The position numbers were made by a program, and so were the translations under genes. Source: Chloroflexota bacterium (GTDB taxonomy: Bacteria; Chloroflexota; UBA11872; VXOZ01). Taken from it: 64,000 nt of DNA. Of this stretch, positions 1 through 8,909 are shown piece by piece. Positions within the stretch are counted from its first letter, which is position 1. Every line of letters begins with the position of its first letter. The notes beneath the pieces are model-generated. The model did no database searches and was not told the DNA's origin. It worked only from the letters and a program-made list of their open reading frames with translations. The stretch covers positions 1 through 64,000 of the forward strand of contig JAJEAH010000053.1 in the NCBI GenBank assembly GCA_022824225.1. The letters run 5' to 3'.

Positions 1-76
1 AGCCGAAGTATTCATAAACCAGGTGTTGCACTTGAAATGTGAATCCACCTTCCCGCTTTCGCGGGAATGACGGAAC

Positions 77-181
77 GGAGTCGTTCAAAGCGTGGGAGTC
101 CACACGCCAAGCGTGGGACACCACACGCCAAGCGTGGGACACCACACGCCAAGCGTGGCGCACTACCCGCTAAGCGTGGGA
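77..181. repeat. 21-bp tandem repeat, about 4-5 units
   Basis: Four consecutive 21-bp units (98-118, 119-139, 140-160, 161-181) share the core ACGCCAAGCGTGG, and a partial unit precedes them. The unit contains a small inverted repeat (CCACACGC/GCGTGG). The period equals two helical turns of DNA. No gene is evident here. A dispersed palindrome of the 'TTCCCGC...GCGGGAA' type lies just upstream at about 50-71. Confidence 0.85.
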
Positions 182-235
182 CTCGGCTTGTTGAGAACGA
201 AATGAGCCGTGTTGTTTGCTGAATTGGCCGCTCTC

Positions 236-440
236 TCCCTATTCCGTAGCGCGTGGGCTTGGTGGGGGACGACCGCGGCGTGAATACGATAGCCTGCTTT
301 ACCCCATAGCGCGGGGGTTTGCGATTTTCGAGTGCGGCGCTACCGCCGCACTATGCCCTTATCCCATAGCGCGGGGGCTTGCCTACCGCGCCCACCGGGA
401 ATCCTCAATATCGACACCCTATCCGATAGCGCGGGGCTTG
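236..440. repeat. Four blocks spaced exactly 60 bp apart
   Basis: Similar 20-bp blocks start at 241, 301, 361 and 421, each a variant of ATCCCATAGCGCGGGGGCTT. The 40 bp between blocks are unrelated to each other. The even spacing recalls a CRISPR array, but the blocks are short, not identical and not strongly palindromic. Because 60 is divisible by 3, an open frame runs through with a repeated PIARGL-like peptide. I do not think it is a gene. Confidence 0.75.
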
Positions 441-490
441 TCCCCGTTTCGTGCCTGCGGCGCTTGGGGGAGGCCCTTCTCAAAATCAGT

Positions 491-533
491 CTGTGCCGTT
501 CACCTGGGATTTTCTCCCAGGTGAACGGCACAG
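491..533 (-). terminator. Perfect 19-bp hairpin downstream of SBP gene
   Basis: Two perfectly complementary 19-base arms (491-509 and 515-533) are separated by a 5-base loop. It lies about 80 bp past the stop codon of the solute-binding protein gene read on the minus strand. There is no long U-tract, so it may be a factor-assisted terminator or mRNA-stabilising hairpin rather than a classical intrinsic terminator. Confidence 0.55.
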
Positions 534-615
534 TTTCACGCTCTTCTCAACTACGGCCGCAGTCTAGACTTGCGGAACGCGCGCGGCTACGGTTCGCGCC
601 GCGTTTGCGCCCCAG

Positions 616-2004
616 CTAGAGCTGGTCGGCGTATGTATTGAGGACCTCTTGCACACGCTCGGCGTGCTGCTTGTTGGCCTCTTCGGGCGTGAGTTCCTTG
701 GCGTAGGCCTTGAACCAAATGTCGATGTTGATGCCGATGATCTCATCGTTACCGGGGATAACCGGCACCCACTTGGCGAAGTCCAGCTCTTCCAGATACG
801 CCGCGGCCTCGGGCACCTGCTCCAGGTAGCCTCCGCGGGAGACGGATTGCAGCGCGGGGATGTAGTCACCGGCGCCCACGGACCAGCGCAGATTGACATC
901 CGGGCTCAGGAAGAACTCGATGAGGGAGAAGCCCGCGTCCTTTTCGGCGGCGCCCTGCGGTTGGGCCAGCGACCAGCCGCCCTGGTAATTGGTTCTGATA
1001 CCGTCCGGCGGCAACGGCATGGGGGCCACCTTGAAGTTCACGGGGGATTCCCATCGCTTCTGGTAGACGGCGGGATACCAGTGGCCGGCAATCATCTGGG
1101 AGACACCGCCGGCAGTGAACGCGTCGTTGCGCTCGGGCACGGGCTGGCCTAAGAATTCATCGATGCGCACGTTGCCGCCCGCAAGGTCGACCATGTGGAT
1201 CATGAACTTGAGCGCGTCCACGCCCATCGCGTTGTCGAAATTGACACTCTTATTGTCCGGCGAGAGGTACTCGCCGCCTAGCTGCCAGAAGTGGATGTAC
1301 CACTGCAGGCCGACCGGCGGATTGCCCGGCGGGCCGTTGGAGTAGCCCAGCCGCTCGATCACGCCGTCCTGCCCCGCCTTGTGGAGCTTCTGCGTGGCGG
1401 ATTCCAACTCGTCCCACGTGGCCGGCGGAGTATCCGGGTCGAGGCCCGCTTCCACGAAGTGGTCCACGTTGAACATGTACGTGCGGGCGTCGGTATGCAA
1501 GGCCACCGCGTAGATATTGCCCTTCCACGTGCAGTCCTCGCGCAGCTTGGGCCAGAAGTCGTCCCAGCTAAACGCGCCCGTCGCCTTGACATAGTCGTTC
1601 AGGTTCAGGAGGAAGCCCGGCGCGGAAAGCTGGCCCGCCAGATAGCGGTCCATGTAGATGACGTCCGGCGGGGCGCCGGCCGCCGCCGCGGTGATGAGCT
1701 TCTCTTTGGCGGCTAAGCCGATAGCGGTCGGCGTCAGCGCGACCTCAACGTTAGGATTGGCTTCCTGGAACTCGCCAAGGAGCGCATAGCCAATGTGGTC
1801 TTCCAACACGAAGCCCTGGGCCGTCCAGAACTTCACTTCCACCGGCTCCATCATCTCAGTAGACTCGGCCTCGCCCTTTTCCTCCATGGCCGGGGCGTCT
1901 TCCGCCGGGGCCATGGTGCCCGTAGCGCAGGCGGCAAACAGCGCCGCGCCGCCAAATGCGCCCGCCGTGCCCATGAGCATTCTACGGGTTATTCGGGTCT
2001 CCAT
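616..2004 (-). CDS. ABC-type sugar solute-binding lipoprotein (family 1), SBP1
   Basis: A 462-residue extracellular solute-binding protein, expected to be lipid-anchored and to capture a carbohydrate for an ABC importer. The N-terminus has a twin-arginine-like start (RR at 7-8), a hydrophobic stretch and a lipobox LFAAC with Cys26, then a Glu/Ala/Met-rich linker. The mature part has the family-1 pattern, including the PPDVIYMDRY and FWPKLRED segments. The ATG is preceded by GAGGAG at good spacing, and a strong promoter lies about 100 bp upstream. It is clearly paralogous to the protein at 10623-11999 over the whole length. No permease or ATPase genes are nearby, so it must work with components encoded elsewhere. 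The substrate cannot be read from sequence. Confidence 0.93.
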   Translation of the reverse strand: METRITRRMLMGTAGAFGGAALFAACATGTMAPAEDAPAMEEKGEAESTEMMEPVEVKFWTAQGFVLEDHIGYALLGEFQEANPNVEVALTPTAIGLAAKEKLITAAAAGAPPDVIYMDRYLAGQLSAPGFLLNLNDYVKATGAFSWDDFWPKLREDCTWKGNIYAVALHTDARTYMFNVDHFVEAGLDPDTPPATWDELESATQKLHKAGQDGVIERLGYSNGPPGNPPVGLQWYIHFWQLGGEYLSPDNKSVNFDNAMGVDALKFMIHMVDLAGGNVRIDEFLGQPVPERNDAFTAGGVSQMIAGHWYPAVYQKRWESPVNFKVAPMPLPPDGIRTNYQGGWSLAQPQGAAEKDAGFSLIEFFLSPDVNLRWSVGAGDYIPALQSVSRGGYLEQVPEAAAYLEELDFAKWVPVIPGNDEIIGINIDIWFKAYAKELTPEEANKQHAERVQEVLNTYADQL

Positions 2005-2106
2005 CGGTCTCCTCCTCTATTGAAACCGTACGTAGAGTCCATACAATACTGCCAATGAGTGTATCAGGCACGAACCTCTTCGTGCCATAACACGCTTGGC
2101 GCAGGC

Positions 2107-2135
2107 AGTATAGCACGGGCTAGGCCAATTGCCAA
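2107..2135 (-). promoter_or_regulatory. Sigma-70-type promoter for SBP1
   Basis: On the minus strand a -35 TTGGCA (2130-2135) and a -10 TATACT (2107-2112) are separated by exactly 17 bp. The box lies about 95 bp upstream of the SBP1 start codon. The rest of 2005-2495 holds no gene that I can support; it becomes AT-richer toward the helicase gene. Confidence 0.7.
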
Positions 2136-2495
2136 GACATCTTGGTGGGCACAACTCACACCTAATGAGAGTTTTCCATGTCACCCCGAACGCAGTCAGG
2201 GGGCACAGTTCTTGTGCTTCATCATCATCTCATTCAGGCATGATCGCCATGAAGTCAAGCTGCCAAGCTAAGCAAAGCGCCTTAGCACAGGTTTATTTTC
2301 GCTATACATAGAGATACTTCCGCAGCGACCCCATGCATTTTGCCTCCATTGAGTTGGGGCTCAAAAGGGCCACGCTCTCCAATCTAATCGCCTTGCGGGA
2401 GTTCTGAGAGCAAATTTCCTTTGTGGTCCGGTGAAAGAGACCCCTCTGACACTCTTGAACAGTAACGGCTAATGCTATAGAAACCCTAAACCTAC

Positions 2496-5009
2496 TTAAG
2501 TCTCCTTTGGCGAAATATCCCGTAAGGCGAACGCATTTAGCGACAAGATCACATTGGGATACAACAGGCCTCGATTATCAAACATCGTATGCAAGTCGTC
2601 ATTTAGACCTAGCGGGAACGCTCGAGCTGCCGCATCCTCCAGAGCGCTGACCAGCTTGTTGCCAAGATTCTCGAATTCGCACAATTCGATAACTCTCATA
2701 TCGGACGATGGACTCGCCTCAGCAGAAGCAGGTAGCAAAGGACCAACAAAAATTGGGGCAATCTCCGACACCTGGTGATTGTTCTTTACCCATTGGATAT
2801 GATTATGTAACTGGCCTACGTCGCTCTTTCGATATACCGATGTCATCTGCTTGCAATTCTTCACTTCCATACATATGGCGGTACCCTCATCTCCAAGCCA
2901 CAAAACATCTGGTCCCAGGCCATACTCATTGTCCGGTCTCGTAGAAAGTAGGCCGAGAAATTGACCTAGACAACGGAGAGATTCTTCCACTTGTCGAGTT
3001 GACCCTTTGCCGTCAAGAGGTCTGAGGTCACTAACAATTGTCTTTGGAGACTGGATGGATATGGAATTCGAGTAACCTATTCGCATTTGTTCTGAAACTC
3101 GAAGCACTTGTTTTGGGAAGGTGTTTCCAGATCCTGAAGCTGATATTGCTGGTTGCGGGATATTTGTCTGTGCAGCATGAGACTTCCGGTAGAAGTAGCT
3201 TGCAGCCTTGACATCACCGACCAATTCTAATGCAAAGCCAAGCCAAAGACTCAACCAAGCTCCAGTAGAGTGACTAAAGTCAAAGGCGTCTTGAAGAATC
3301 TCATTCAAGACTTTTGCAGCTAGCCGAAAGTCCCGTTGCCAAAGGGCTTCTCCAAATCTTGACTCGGCAAGAGCGACTCTCAGTGCTTTGTCCAAGTCAC
3401 TTGTGTCACCATCTGAGGGCAGTTCCTTCATGTGGTTTGTATAGTTTTGGATCCAATTCGAGTCTCTAGAAAGGCAAGCTGAAGCTACAACCTGCAAGTT
3501 TCCAGTGTCAGTTACTTGCTGAGAGATGCCGACGCCAATTTCAATTTGCTTTTGTAGAAATTTGGGTAACAGTGAACGGTTACGTGGTGTAAGTAGCCAG
3601 TCCACCAAGCCTTTACCGGTGACTAACACGACTCCGTGATCACTCATTCCTCTTGAAATACGTCCAAAACTTTGCACAATGCGAGTCGCCAACATGCTAC
3701 GCAGGCTATTCTGCATGTTTAGACGTTCCCATTGAAACTTCTCCAAAGGTCCTGATCCCGTAGGGAGTTCGTCCAAGACCATCATCCGACAAGTGTCTCC
3801 TGGGAGATCAAGCCCGTCATATCTGGCAGCGAGTGTAAGTTTGTTCTGTGATTTGGTATTGCGAAACATATGAACAGCTTCAGACACATCACTACCTTGC
3901 GGTGTTTGAGCAATGTCAGCCCACTCTTCCCCTCTAAAGAAACTTGGGACCAGAATCAGCGTCTTCTCGCGCTCGATAATCTCTTTCGCAGATGCAATGT
4001 CGTCGTCCACTCCCTTCACCAGAGAAGGAACCAATATCATCCTTTCGCACTCACCTGCAGTGGTGGAGGGGGCCACTAATCTGTCCGGCTGCCGACCAAA
4101 TGCCCTAACAAAGTTATCGGGTGCACTCAAAGTTGCCGACAAATAGACGCGTCGGATTCCGCTCTCGAAGTATGGCAGCGTAGATATCGGCAAGATTGGA
4201 GGGGTAAGCGTTGCCTCACGATCTGAAAGCAAGAGACAGCACAAGTCTTCATGATCTTGAATATACTCCCAAGAGAACATAGTGCTTAGGCACACGCCGA
4301 GATCTGCTTCAACAAGCAATCTGCGAATTTCCTCGACATTGCGACGTAATTCACAAGGAGGTACCAAGAATAGTCGGGATGACTGTCCGCTGGAAAGTTC
4401 GGCATAGCTGGTCGCCAGACCCACGGACCTATGGTACGGCAGGAATAGGTCAACGATCCGATCGTATGTTTCAGAAAGTTCGCTGCGTGAAATCGTAAGC
4501 GAGAATTGGTCGCGTAGAATGTGCTCTGCTGTATGAGCGTCGTCAAATATTGCAGCGACAATGTCGTCCGTCCTAAATCGCGTCTTACCATTAAACAGCG
4601 CTTGATAGGTCGTCACACATGGAGCTTCTGCGCGATAGTAGAGGTCACCACATGAAAATTCCCTACGCATGTACGTAGCTACTGGTAATCCATAGCCACG
4701 GGCCTTGTCAGCAGTTTGTTGAACTAGCTGAATCGAACTACAGGCATATACGACCTGGCGACGAGTTTCGTTCACCAGAGATTGGGCGATGAGCAATCCA
4801 ACTAATGTCTTCCCTGCTCCGGTGTTCAGTACGATTGCAATGTCCTCGTCGTTCCTGTTGTTGCTCCACTCGCGTAACGCGTCTCCTTGTGCCAACCAAA
4901 GGTCGTTAATGCTGCCATCGATGATGGCGGACGCCTGGAATATCTCGATAGGATCAATAGGTCTTGCTTGCTGGCCACTTAGGTCAATCTTGGAGAAGTC
5001 AAATCCCAT
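2496..5009 (-). CDS. Superfamily 2 helicase with C-terminal PD-(D/E)XK-like nuclease domain
   Basis: An 837-residue protein starting at the ATG preceded by GGGAG; an in-frame GTG 102 bp further upstream lacks a ribosome site. Helicase motifs are visible: Walker A NTGAGKT (residues 62-68), a DDAH box (156-159), LSATL and a motif VI-like QSFGRISRG. Near residues 700-720 the pattern GPD...MEVKNCK fits a PD-(D/E)XK nuclease core. The arrangement suggests a DNA-processing defence effector or stand-alone restriction-like enzyme, but the exact family is not recognised. Base composition is visibly lower in GC than the neighbouring genes, and it interrupts a run of SBP/sulfatase genes, so horizontal acquisition is likely. 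No partner methylase lies beside it. Confidence 0.8.
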   Translation of the reverse strand: MGFDFSKIDLSGQQARPIDPIEIFQASAIIDGSINDLWLAQGDALREWSNNRNDEDIAIVLNTGAGKTLVGLLIAQSLVNETRRQVVYACSSIQLVQQTADKARGYGLPVATYMRREFSCGDLYYRAEAPCVTTYQALFNGKTRFRTDDIVAAIFDDAHTAEHILRDQFSLTISRSELSETYDRIVDLFLPYHRSVGLATSYAELSSGQSSRLFLVPPCELRRNVEEIRRLLVEADLGVCLSTMFSWEYIQDHEDLCCLLLSDREATLTPPILPISTLPYFESGIRRVYLSATLSAPDNFVRAFGRQPDRLVAPSTTAGECERMILVPSLVKGVDDDIASAKEIIEREKTLILVPSFFRGEEWADIAQTPQGSDVSEAVHMFRNTKSQNKLTLAARYDGLDLPGDTCRMMVLDELPTGSGPLEKFQWERLNMQNSLRSMLATRIVQSFGRISRGMSDHGVVLVTGKGLVDWLLTPRNRSLLPKFLQKQIEIGVGISQQVTDTGNLQVVASACLSRDSNWIQNYTNHMKELPSDGDTSDLDKALRVALAESRFGEALWQRDFRLAAKVLNEILQDAFDFSHSTGAWLSLWLGFALELVGDVKAASYFYRKSHAAQTNIPQPAISASGSGNTFPKQVLRVSEQMRIGYSNSISIQSPKTIVSDLRPLDGKGSTRQVEESLRCLGQFLGLLSTRPDNEYGLGPDVLWLGDEGTAICMEVKNCKQMTSVYRKSDVGQLHNHIQWVKNNHQVSEIAPIFVGPLLPASAEASPSSDMRVIELCEFENLGNKLVSALEDAAARAFPLGLNDDLHTMFDNRGLLYPNVILSLNAFALRDISPKET

Positions 5010-5367
5010 CTTCACTCCCGCCGAGATAGGTTCGTAGGCAGTATTCAGAATTGCCCATGGCTCTACAGAGTGCTCACAGTCCTGACTCAAAGGGCTAGTC
5101 GCGCCAATCACACCAGAGCAGGACGCCTCAATACAAAGCTAGAGATTAGGAAAGGCAATGCCTAATCAGATTACCATAGCCACTCAAACCTGTTATCTGT
5201 TGTGCGAAAACTACCCGGAGCGAACTACCGTGAAACCACAAACGGCGAGGATTTTGAACCACTGCAATTGGGAATGGATAGGGTAGTGCTCTTGACTGCG
5301 TCAGAGCCGCGTTGCAAATTCAACTAACCCGAGCAGGACTTGAGCGTTCTGATACTTAGCCGACTTG
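5010..5367. other. Intergenic, no feature supported
   Basis: AT-richer spacer between the helicase gene and the sulfatase gene. It must carry the helicase promoter (minus strand), but I see no clear -35/-10 pair and no gene or notable repeat. Confidence 0.5.
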
Positions 5368-6882
5368 CTACAGCGGGTCCGCAAATGTGCGCGTATCCTT
5401 GTCCGGGCCGTCGTAGTCGTCAAGCCAGTTCATCTCGCCGGTGAGCGGCCAGTGGTAGGGCTCCGGCGGGCGCACGTGCCGCGTCCACTGCGCCATGAGC
5501 TCCAGGTCAGCCGCCTTTTGCTCCAGGCGGCGGGCGATGTAAGCGGGGTTCCAGTCCTTGTGTACTTCAGGCAGCAGTTGCTCCTGGATGTAGCGGTACG
5601 CCGGATCGGCGGCGAGGTCGGTGGTCTCCATGGGGTCGTCTTCTATATTGAAGAGCTGCGTCGGCTCGCCCAGGTAGTAGTTCAGCTTCCACGGCCCGCG
5701 CCGCACCATACGCTGGAAGCATCCGTAAGGCGCATACTCCGCCAGGGCGAGGTCTTTCCACTCTTTGCTCTCGCCCCGCAACACCGGCAGGAGCGAGTCT
5801 CCCCGGCCCTGCGGCAAGGGCGGCGCGCCGAGCGCGTCCACCATGGTGGCCACAATGTCCACGGTGCTCGCGGCCTGTCCGAAACGCGCGCCCGCGGGCA
5901 GCTTGCCGGGCCAGGAGAGGATGGCCGGCACCCGCAGCGAACCCTCGTAGAAGGTCTGCTTGAACCAGAGCGCGTGTTCGCCCACCTGGTCGCCGTGGTC
6001 GGAGGTGTAGATGACGAGCGTATCGTCCGCCAGGCCGTTAGCCTCTAGAGCAGCGAGAATCTGCCCGATCATAGCGTCCATGCGGTCCACCAGCGCCCAG
6101 TAGGCGGTGCGCGAACGCATGATTTCGTCGTCGGTGGCCTTATCCAGGCCGCACTGCTCCCGCCACCAGCCGATGTAGGGATGCGGGTCTGTGGGCGGTT
6201 CCGGATGCGTCGGCGGCGGCACCTTGCCCCAGTACCGGTCGTAGTCGGCTTTGCGCGCCACGTAGGGCTGGTGCGGCAGCAGATAGCCGACGGTTAAGCA
6301 GAACGGCTCTTTGAGAACCCCCGCCCGTCTTTGCCAGCCAAAGCGATTGAGCGCGTCCACCGTGGCGGCGGTGGTGTCCTCGTCAATGACTTCATAGCCG
6401 CTCTGGCCGGCGCCGGACCGTTCCAGCGCCACGTGGTACGGCCCCGCCGTGCCGCCGCCCAGCATGCCCAGGTCCACGCCGCGGCCGCCGGGATAGTTGG
6501 GCGATGCGTCGCCGCCGAGGCGCTCGGCGTAGCCGTGGTGTTGGTCCGCGCCCACGAAGTGCATGCGGCCGATGAGCTTGGGCCGGTACCCCGCGGCCCC
6601 CATAGCATGGGCGAACGTGGGAATGCCGTGGTCCAGGATGTGCCGGTTGTCCCACGTCTCGATGTCGGTGGGGTACTGCCCGGTCATATACGACATGCGC
6701 GCGGGCACGCAGAGCGGGGCCGTGCAGTACAGGTTATCCAGCACCACGCCGCGTGCGGCAAGACCGTCCAGGTGCGGCGTTTGCACCACCGGATCGCCGT
6801 AGCAGCCGGTGACCATGGGATTGTGTTGGTCGGAGATGATGAAGAGCAGATTTGGGCGTTGGGCGGAGGCATCGGCGGACAT
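5368..6882 (-). CDS. Formylglycine-dependent sulfatase
   Basis: A 504-residue arylsulfatase-family hydrolase that would remove sulfate esters from a carbohydrate or other substrate. The N-terminal SDQH (metal Asp18) and the maturation motif CVPAR (Cys58 to Arg62, CxPxR type) are intact, so Cys58 should be converted to formylglycine. A second metal motif SDHGDQVGEH follows around the middle of the protein. The C-terminal part has the usual FNIEDDPMET segment. No secretion signal is apparent, so it may act in the cytoplasm on imported substrate. The ATG has AAGGAG upstream. It sits between solute-binding protein genes on the same strand, suggesting joint use in scavenging sulfated glycans. The exact substrate is unknown. 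Confidence 0.92.
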   Translation of the reverse strand: MSADASAQRPNLLFIISDQHNPMVTGCYGDPVVQTPHLDGLAARGVVLDNLYCTAPLCVPARMSYMTGQYPTDIETWDNRHILDHGIPTFAHAMGAAGYRPKLIGRMHFVGADQHHGYAERLGGDASPNYPGGRGVDLGMLGGGTAGPYHVALERSGAGQSGYEVIDEDTTAATVDALNRFGWQRRAGVLKEPFCLTVGYLLPHQPYVARKADYDRYWGKVPPPTHPEPPTDPHPYIGWWREQCGLDKATDDEIMRSRTAYWALVDRMDAMIGQILAALEANGLADDTLVIYTSDHGDQVGEHALWFKQTFYEGSLRVPAILSWPGKLPAGARFGQAASTVDIVATMVDALGAPPLPQGRGDSLLPVLRGESKEWKDLALAEYAPYGCFQRMVRRGPWKLNYYLGEPTQLFNIEDDPMETTDLAADPAYRYIQEQLLPEVHKDWNPAYIARRLEQKAADLELMAQWTRHVRPPEPYHWPLTGEMNWLDDYDGPDKDTRTFADPL

Positions 6883-7148
6883 ACGGACTCTCCTTGGGGG
6901 ACTAACGTGTCACATCGCGCGCGGGACCGCTCACCTCTGCCGGGCGCGTCCGGCGCCGCTATCCGGCTCGATAGTAGCATAGCAAGCGCGGCAGGCAGGC
7001 TTGGGCGTGCTTGCGCGTCCTGTGCCAGCACGTTTTGTGCTCGCACGCCCTGGGCCTGCCTGCCGCGCTCCGGCGGCCTATTTGTGCGCTACCGCGCCCG
7101 CGCCTGCGGTTGCGGGTGCGCGGGGGCTACGCGCAGGTTGCAAACCTA

Positions 7149-7280
7149 CGCTACCGTTGCGCGTGAGTTTCGCTACCGTTGCGCGTGAGTTTCGACACCG
7201 CCGCGCGCGAGTATCGCAATCGCCGCGCATGGAAAACGACTTCGCCGCACGCGAACACGGCTACCGCCGCACGCGACCAT
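7149..7280. repeat. 22-bp tandem repeat, six units
   Basis: Six contiguous 22-bp units begin at 7149, 7171, 7193, 7215, 7237 and 7259. Units 1 and 2 are identical; units 3-6 drift but keep the frame (core CGCTACCG..GCGCGNGA). The array lies in the GC-rich gap 6883-7301 between a sulfatase start and a solute-binding protein stop. The gap holds no gene that I can support. Confidence 0.85.
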
Positions 7281-7301
7281 TGCTCTGGATGTGTTGCGCG
7301 A

Positions 7302-8666
7302 CTAGCCGCCCAGGCTGCTCAGGAACGTATCCATGATGGTTTGCAGTTCCACCTCGGTATCCCGCAGCGTTTCCTCGATAGTCTTTTCGCCGCCCAGGGC
7401 GGTGGGCACCACGCGCAGCGTTGCCCCAAGCATCTCCGGCGCGCCGGGCGCGGGAATGACGAAACGGCGGTTTTCCATCATTTCCACCACGATCTGGAGG
7501 AACGGGTCGTTCTGGTGGTATTCCTCCTGGCGGGATACGTCCGGCCGGATCGGGAGCGTGTTGAAGTTGTGCGACCAGCGCACGTTCACGTCACCGCTGC
7601 CGAAGTATTCCAGGAACTTCCAGGCGATTTCCGGCTGCGCGCTCTGGGTGGTCAGAATCCAGGTATGGCAGCCGCCGTAGGTCATGTTGCGACCGCCGGG
7701 CGGTGTGGGCCAGTGGGCGACGTGGTACTGCAATTCCGGCACGTCGTTCTGCATGATGCTGTTGAGCGTGCTCGGCCAGTAGAGATTGGCCACGTGGCCG
7801 TCGTAGAAGAGCAAATGCGGGCGGTTGTCCACGCGGAAGTCTTCCAGCGCCTGCCAGCCACCCTGCATGTCGTAGATCTTCTTGAGCCAGCGCAGGCCCT
7901 CGATGCCCTCCGGCGTATTGATGGTCACCTTGCTGCCGTCGTCGCTCAGCGTTTCGCCGCCCAACTGCCACATGGGCACCATCCAGATGCTGTTGATCTG
8001 CCAGAGCGGGGCAAACGCGACCTGTTCGGTCACTTCACCGCTAATGCGGGTGAGCTTGGGGATGGCTTCTTCCAGCTCTTCCCAGCTTGCCGGCGGGTTC
8101 TCCACGTCCAGGCCGTTTTCCAGGTAGATGGTGTCGTTCATGTAGACCGGGCGCACGTCCGGGCCGAACGGCATGCCCTGGATCTGGCCTTGCCACGTGA
8201 GGTCGCGCTGCAACGACGGCCAGATGTCTTCTGCCCGCACGATGTCCGACACGGCCATGAAGGGACTGAGCGGTTGCCCAATCTCCAGCGCCGCCAGGGT
8301 CTGGGCCTGCCACGAGCCGGACTGGCCGATGTCCGGGCCGCTGCCCGCGGCCATCGCGGCCTGCAGTTGGGTGACGCGGTTGCCCTGGGGAATCGTGGGC
8401 TCGACGGTGATGCCGTCGTTCTGCTCCTCGAATTCCGCCACCACTTCAGCGCCCAGGCCCTCGCTGAGCGTCCAAAAGCCGGTAGTGAAGATCGTAACCG
8501 TGTACGGCTCTGCCGCGGGCGCCTCTGCCGGTGCCGCCTCATCCGCGGGCTCTTCTTCCATGGTTTCCGCGGGCATCACGGCGGTCCCGCACGCCGCCAG
8601 CAGGCCGACCGCGCCGGTCAGCGCGGCGCCGCGTAGTAGTGCTCTCCGACTGGTCTTGATACGCAT
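7302..8666 (-). CDS. ABC-type sugar solute-binding lipoprotein, SBP2
   Basis: A 454-residue family-1 extracellular solute-binding protein. I place the start at the ATG of MRIKTSRR, which has AGGGAG seven bases upstream; a longer open frame extends upstream but lacks exported-protein features. The leader has RR at 7-8, a hydrophobic core and lipobox LLAAC with Cys26, then an Ala/Glu/Pro linker. Segments typical of the family include PASWEELEEAIPKL and MWQLGGETL. It is more distant from SBP1 and SBP3 than they are from each other. Its position between two sulfatase-fold genes suggests uptake of the substrate or product of those enzymes. No cognate permease is encoded in the window. Confidence 0.92.
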   Translation of the reverse strand: MRIKTSRRALLRGAALTGAVGLLAACGTAVMPAETMEEEPADEAAPAEAPAAEPYTVTIFTTGFWTLSEGLGAEVVAEFEEQNDGITVEPTIPQGNRVTQLQAAMAAGSGPDIGQSGSWQAQTLAALEIGQPLSPFMAVSDIVRAEDIWPSLQRDLTWQGQIQGMPFGPDVRPVYMNDTIYLENGLDVENPPASWEELEEAIPKLTRISGEVTEQVAFAPLWQINSIWMVPMWQLGGETLSDDGSKVTINTPEGIEGLRWLKKIYDMQGGWQALEDFRVDNRPHLLFYDGHVANLYWPSTLNSIMQNDVPELQYHVAHWPTPPGGRNMTYGGCHTWILTTQSAQPEIAWKFLEYFGSGDVNVRWSHNFNTLPIRPDVSRQEEYHQNDPFLQIVVEMMENRRFVIPAPGAPEMLGATLRVVPTALGGEKTIEETLRDTEVELQTIMDTFLSSLGG

Positions 8667-8909
8667 CGTAATCTCCCTGTCTAATAGTTGGAGACGGCAT
8701 GAGCCACTTGGGCTGCGTTGCGGCTCACGCGCAGGCTGCTTCGCCGAGGTCTGCACTGGCTTCCCAGCGTAAGCGCAGCACGCGAGCGCAAACGGTTGTG
8801 TTGCGGTTGACAGCACTCCTTCCTGTGTCTTTCCCTGCACATGGCGCTCGCGCGACGGCGCTATCACCGCGCGCATGGGTCGGCAGATGCTGCGCGCTGG
8901 AGCCCCGGG

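Noticed and set aside
236-440. CRISPR array
   Set aside because: Only four blocks, clearly non-identical, and no cas genes in the window.
216-524. Possible repeat protein from the 60-bp array (PIARGL peptide)
   Set aside because: The peptide repetition follows from the 60-bp DNA period being a multiple of three; there is no ribosome site and the block is open in several frames.
7179-8636. 485-codon plus-strand frame starting in the 22-bp repeats
   Set aside because: It runs antisense through SBP2 and starts inside a minisatellite; no ribosome site.
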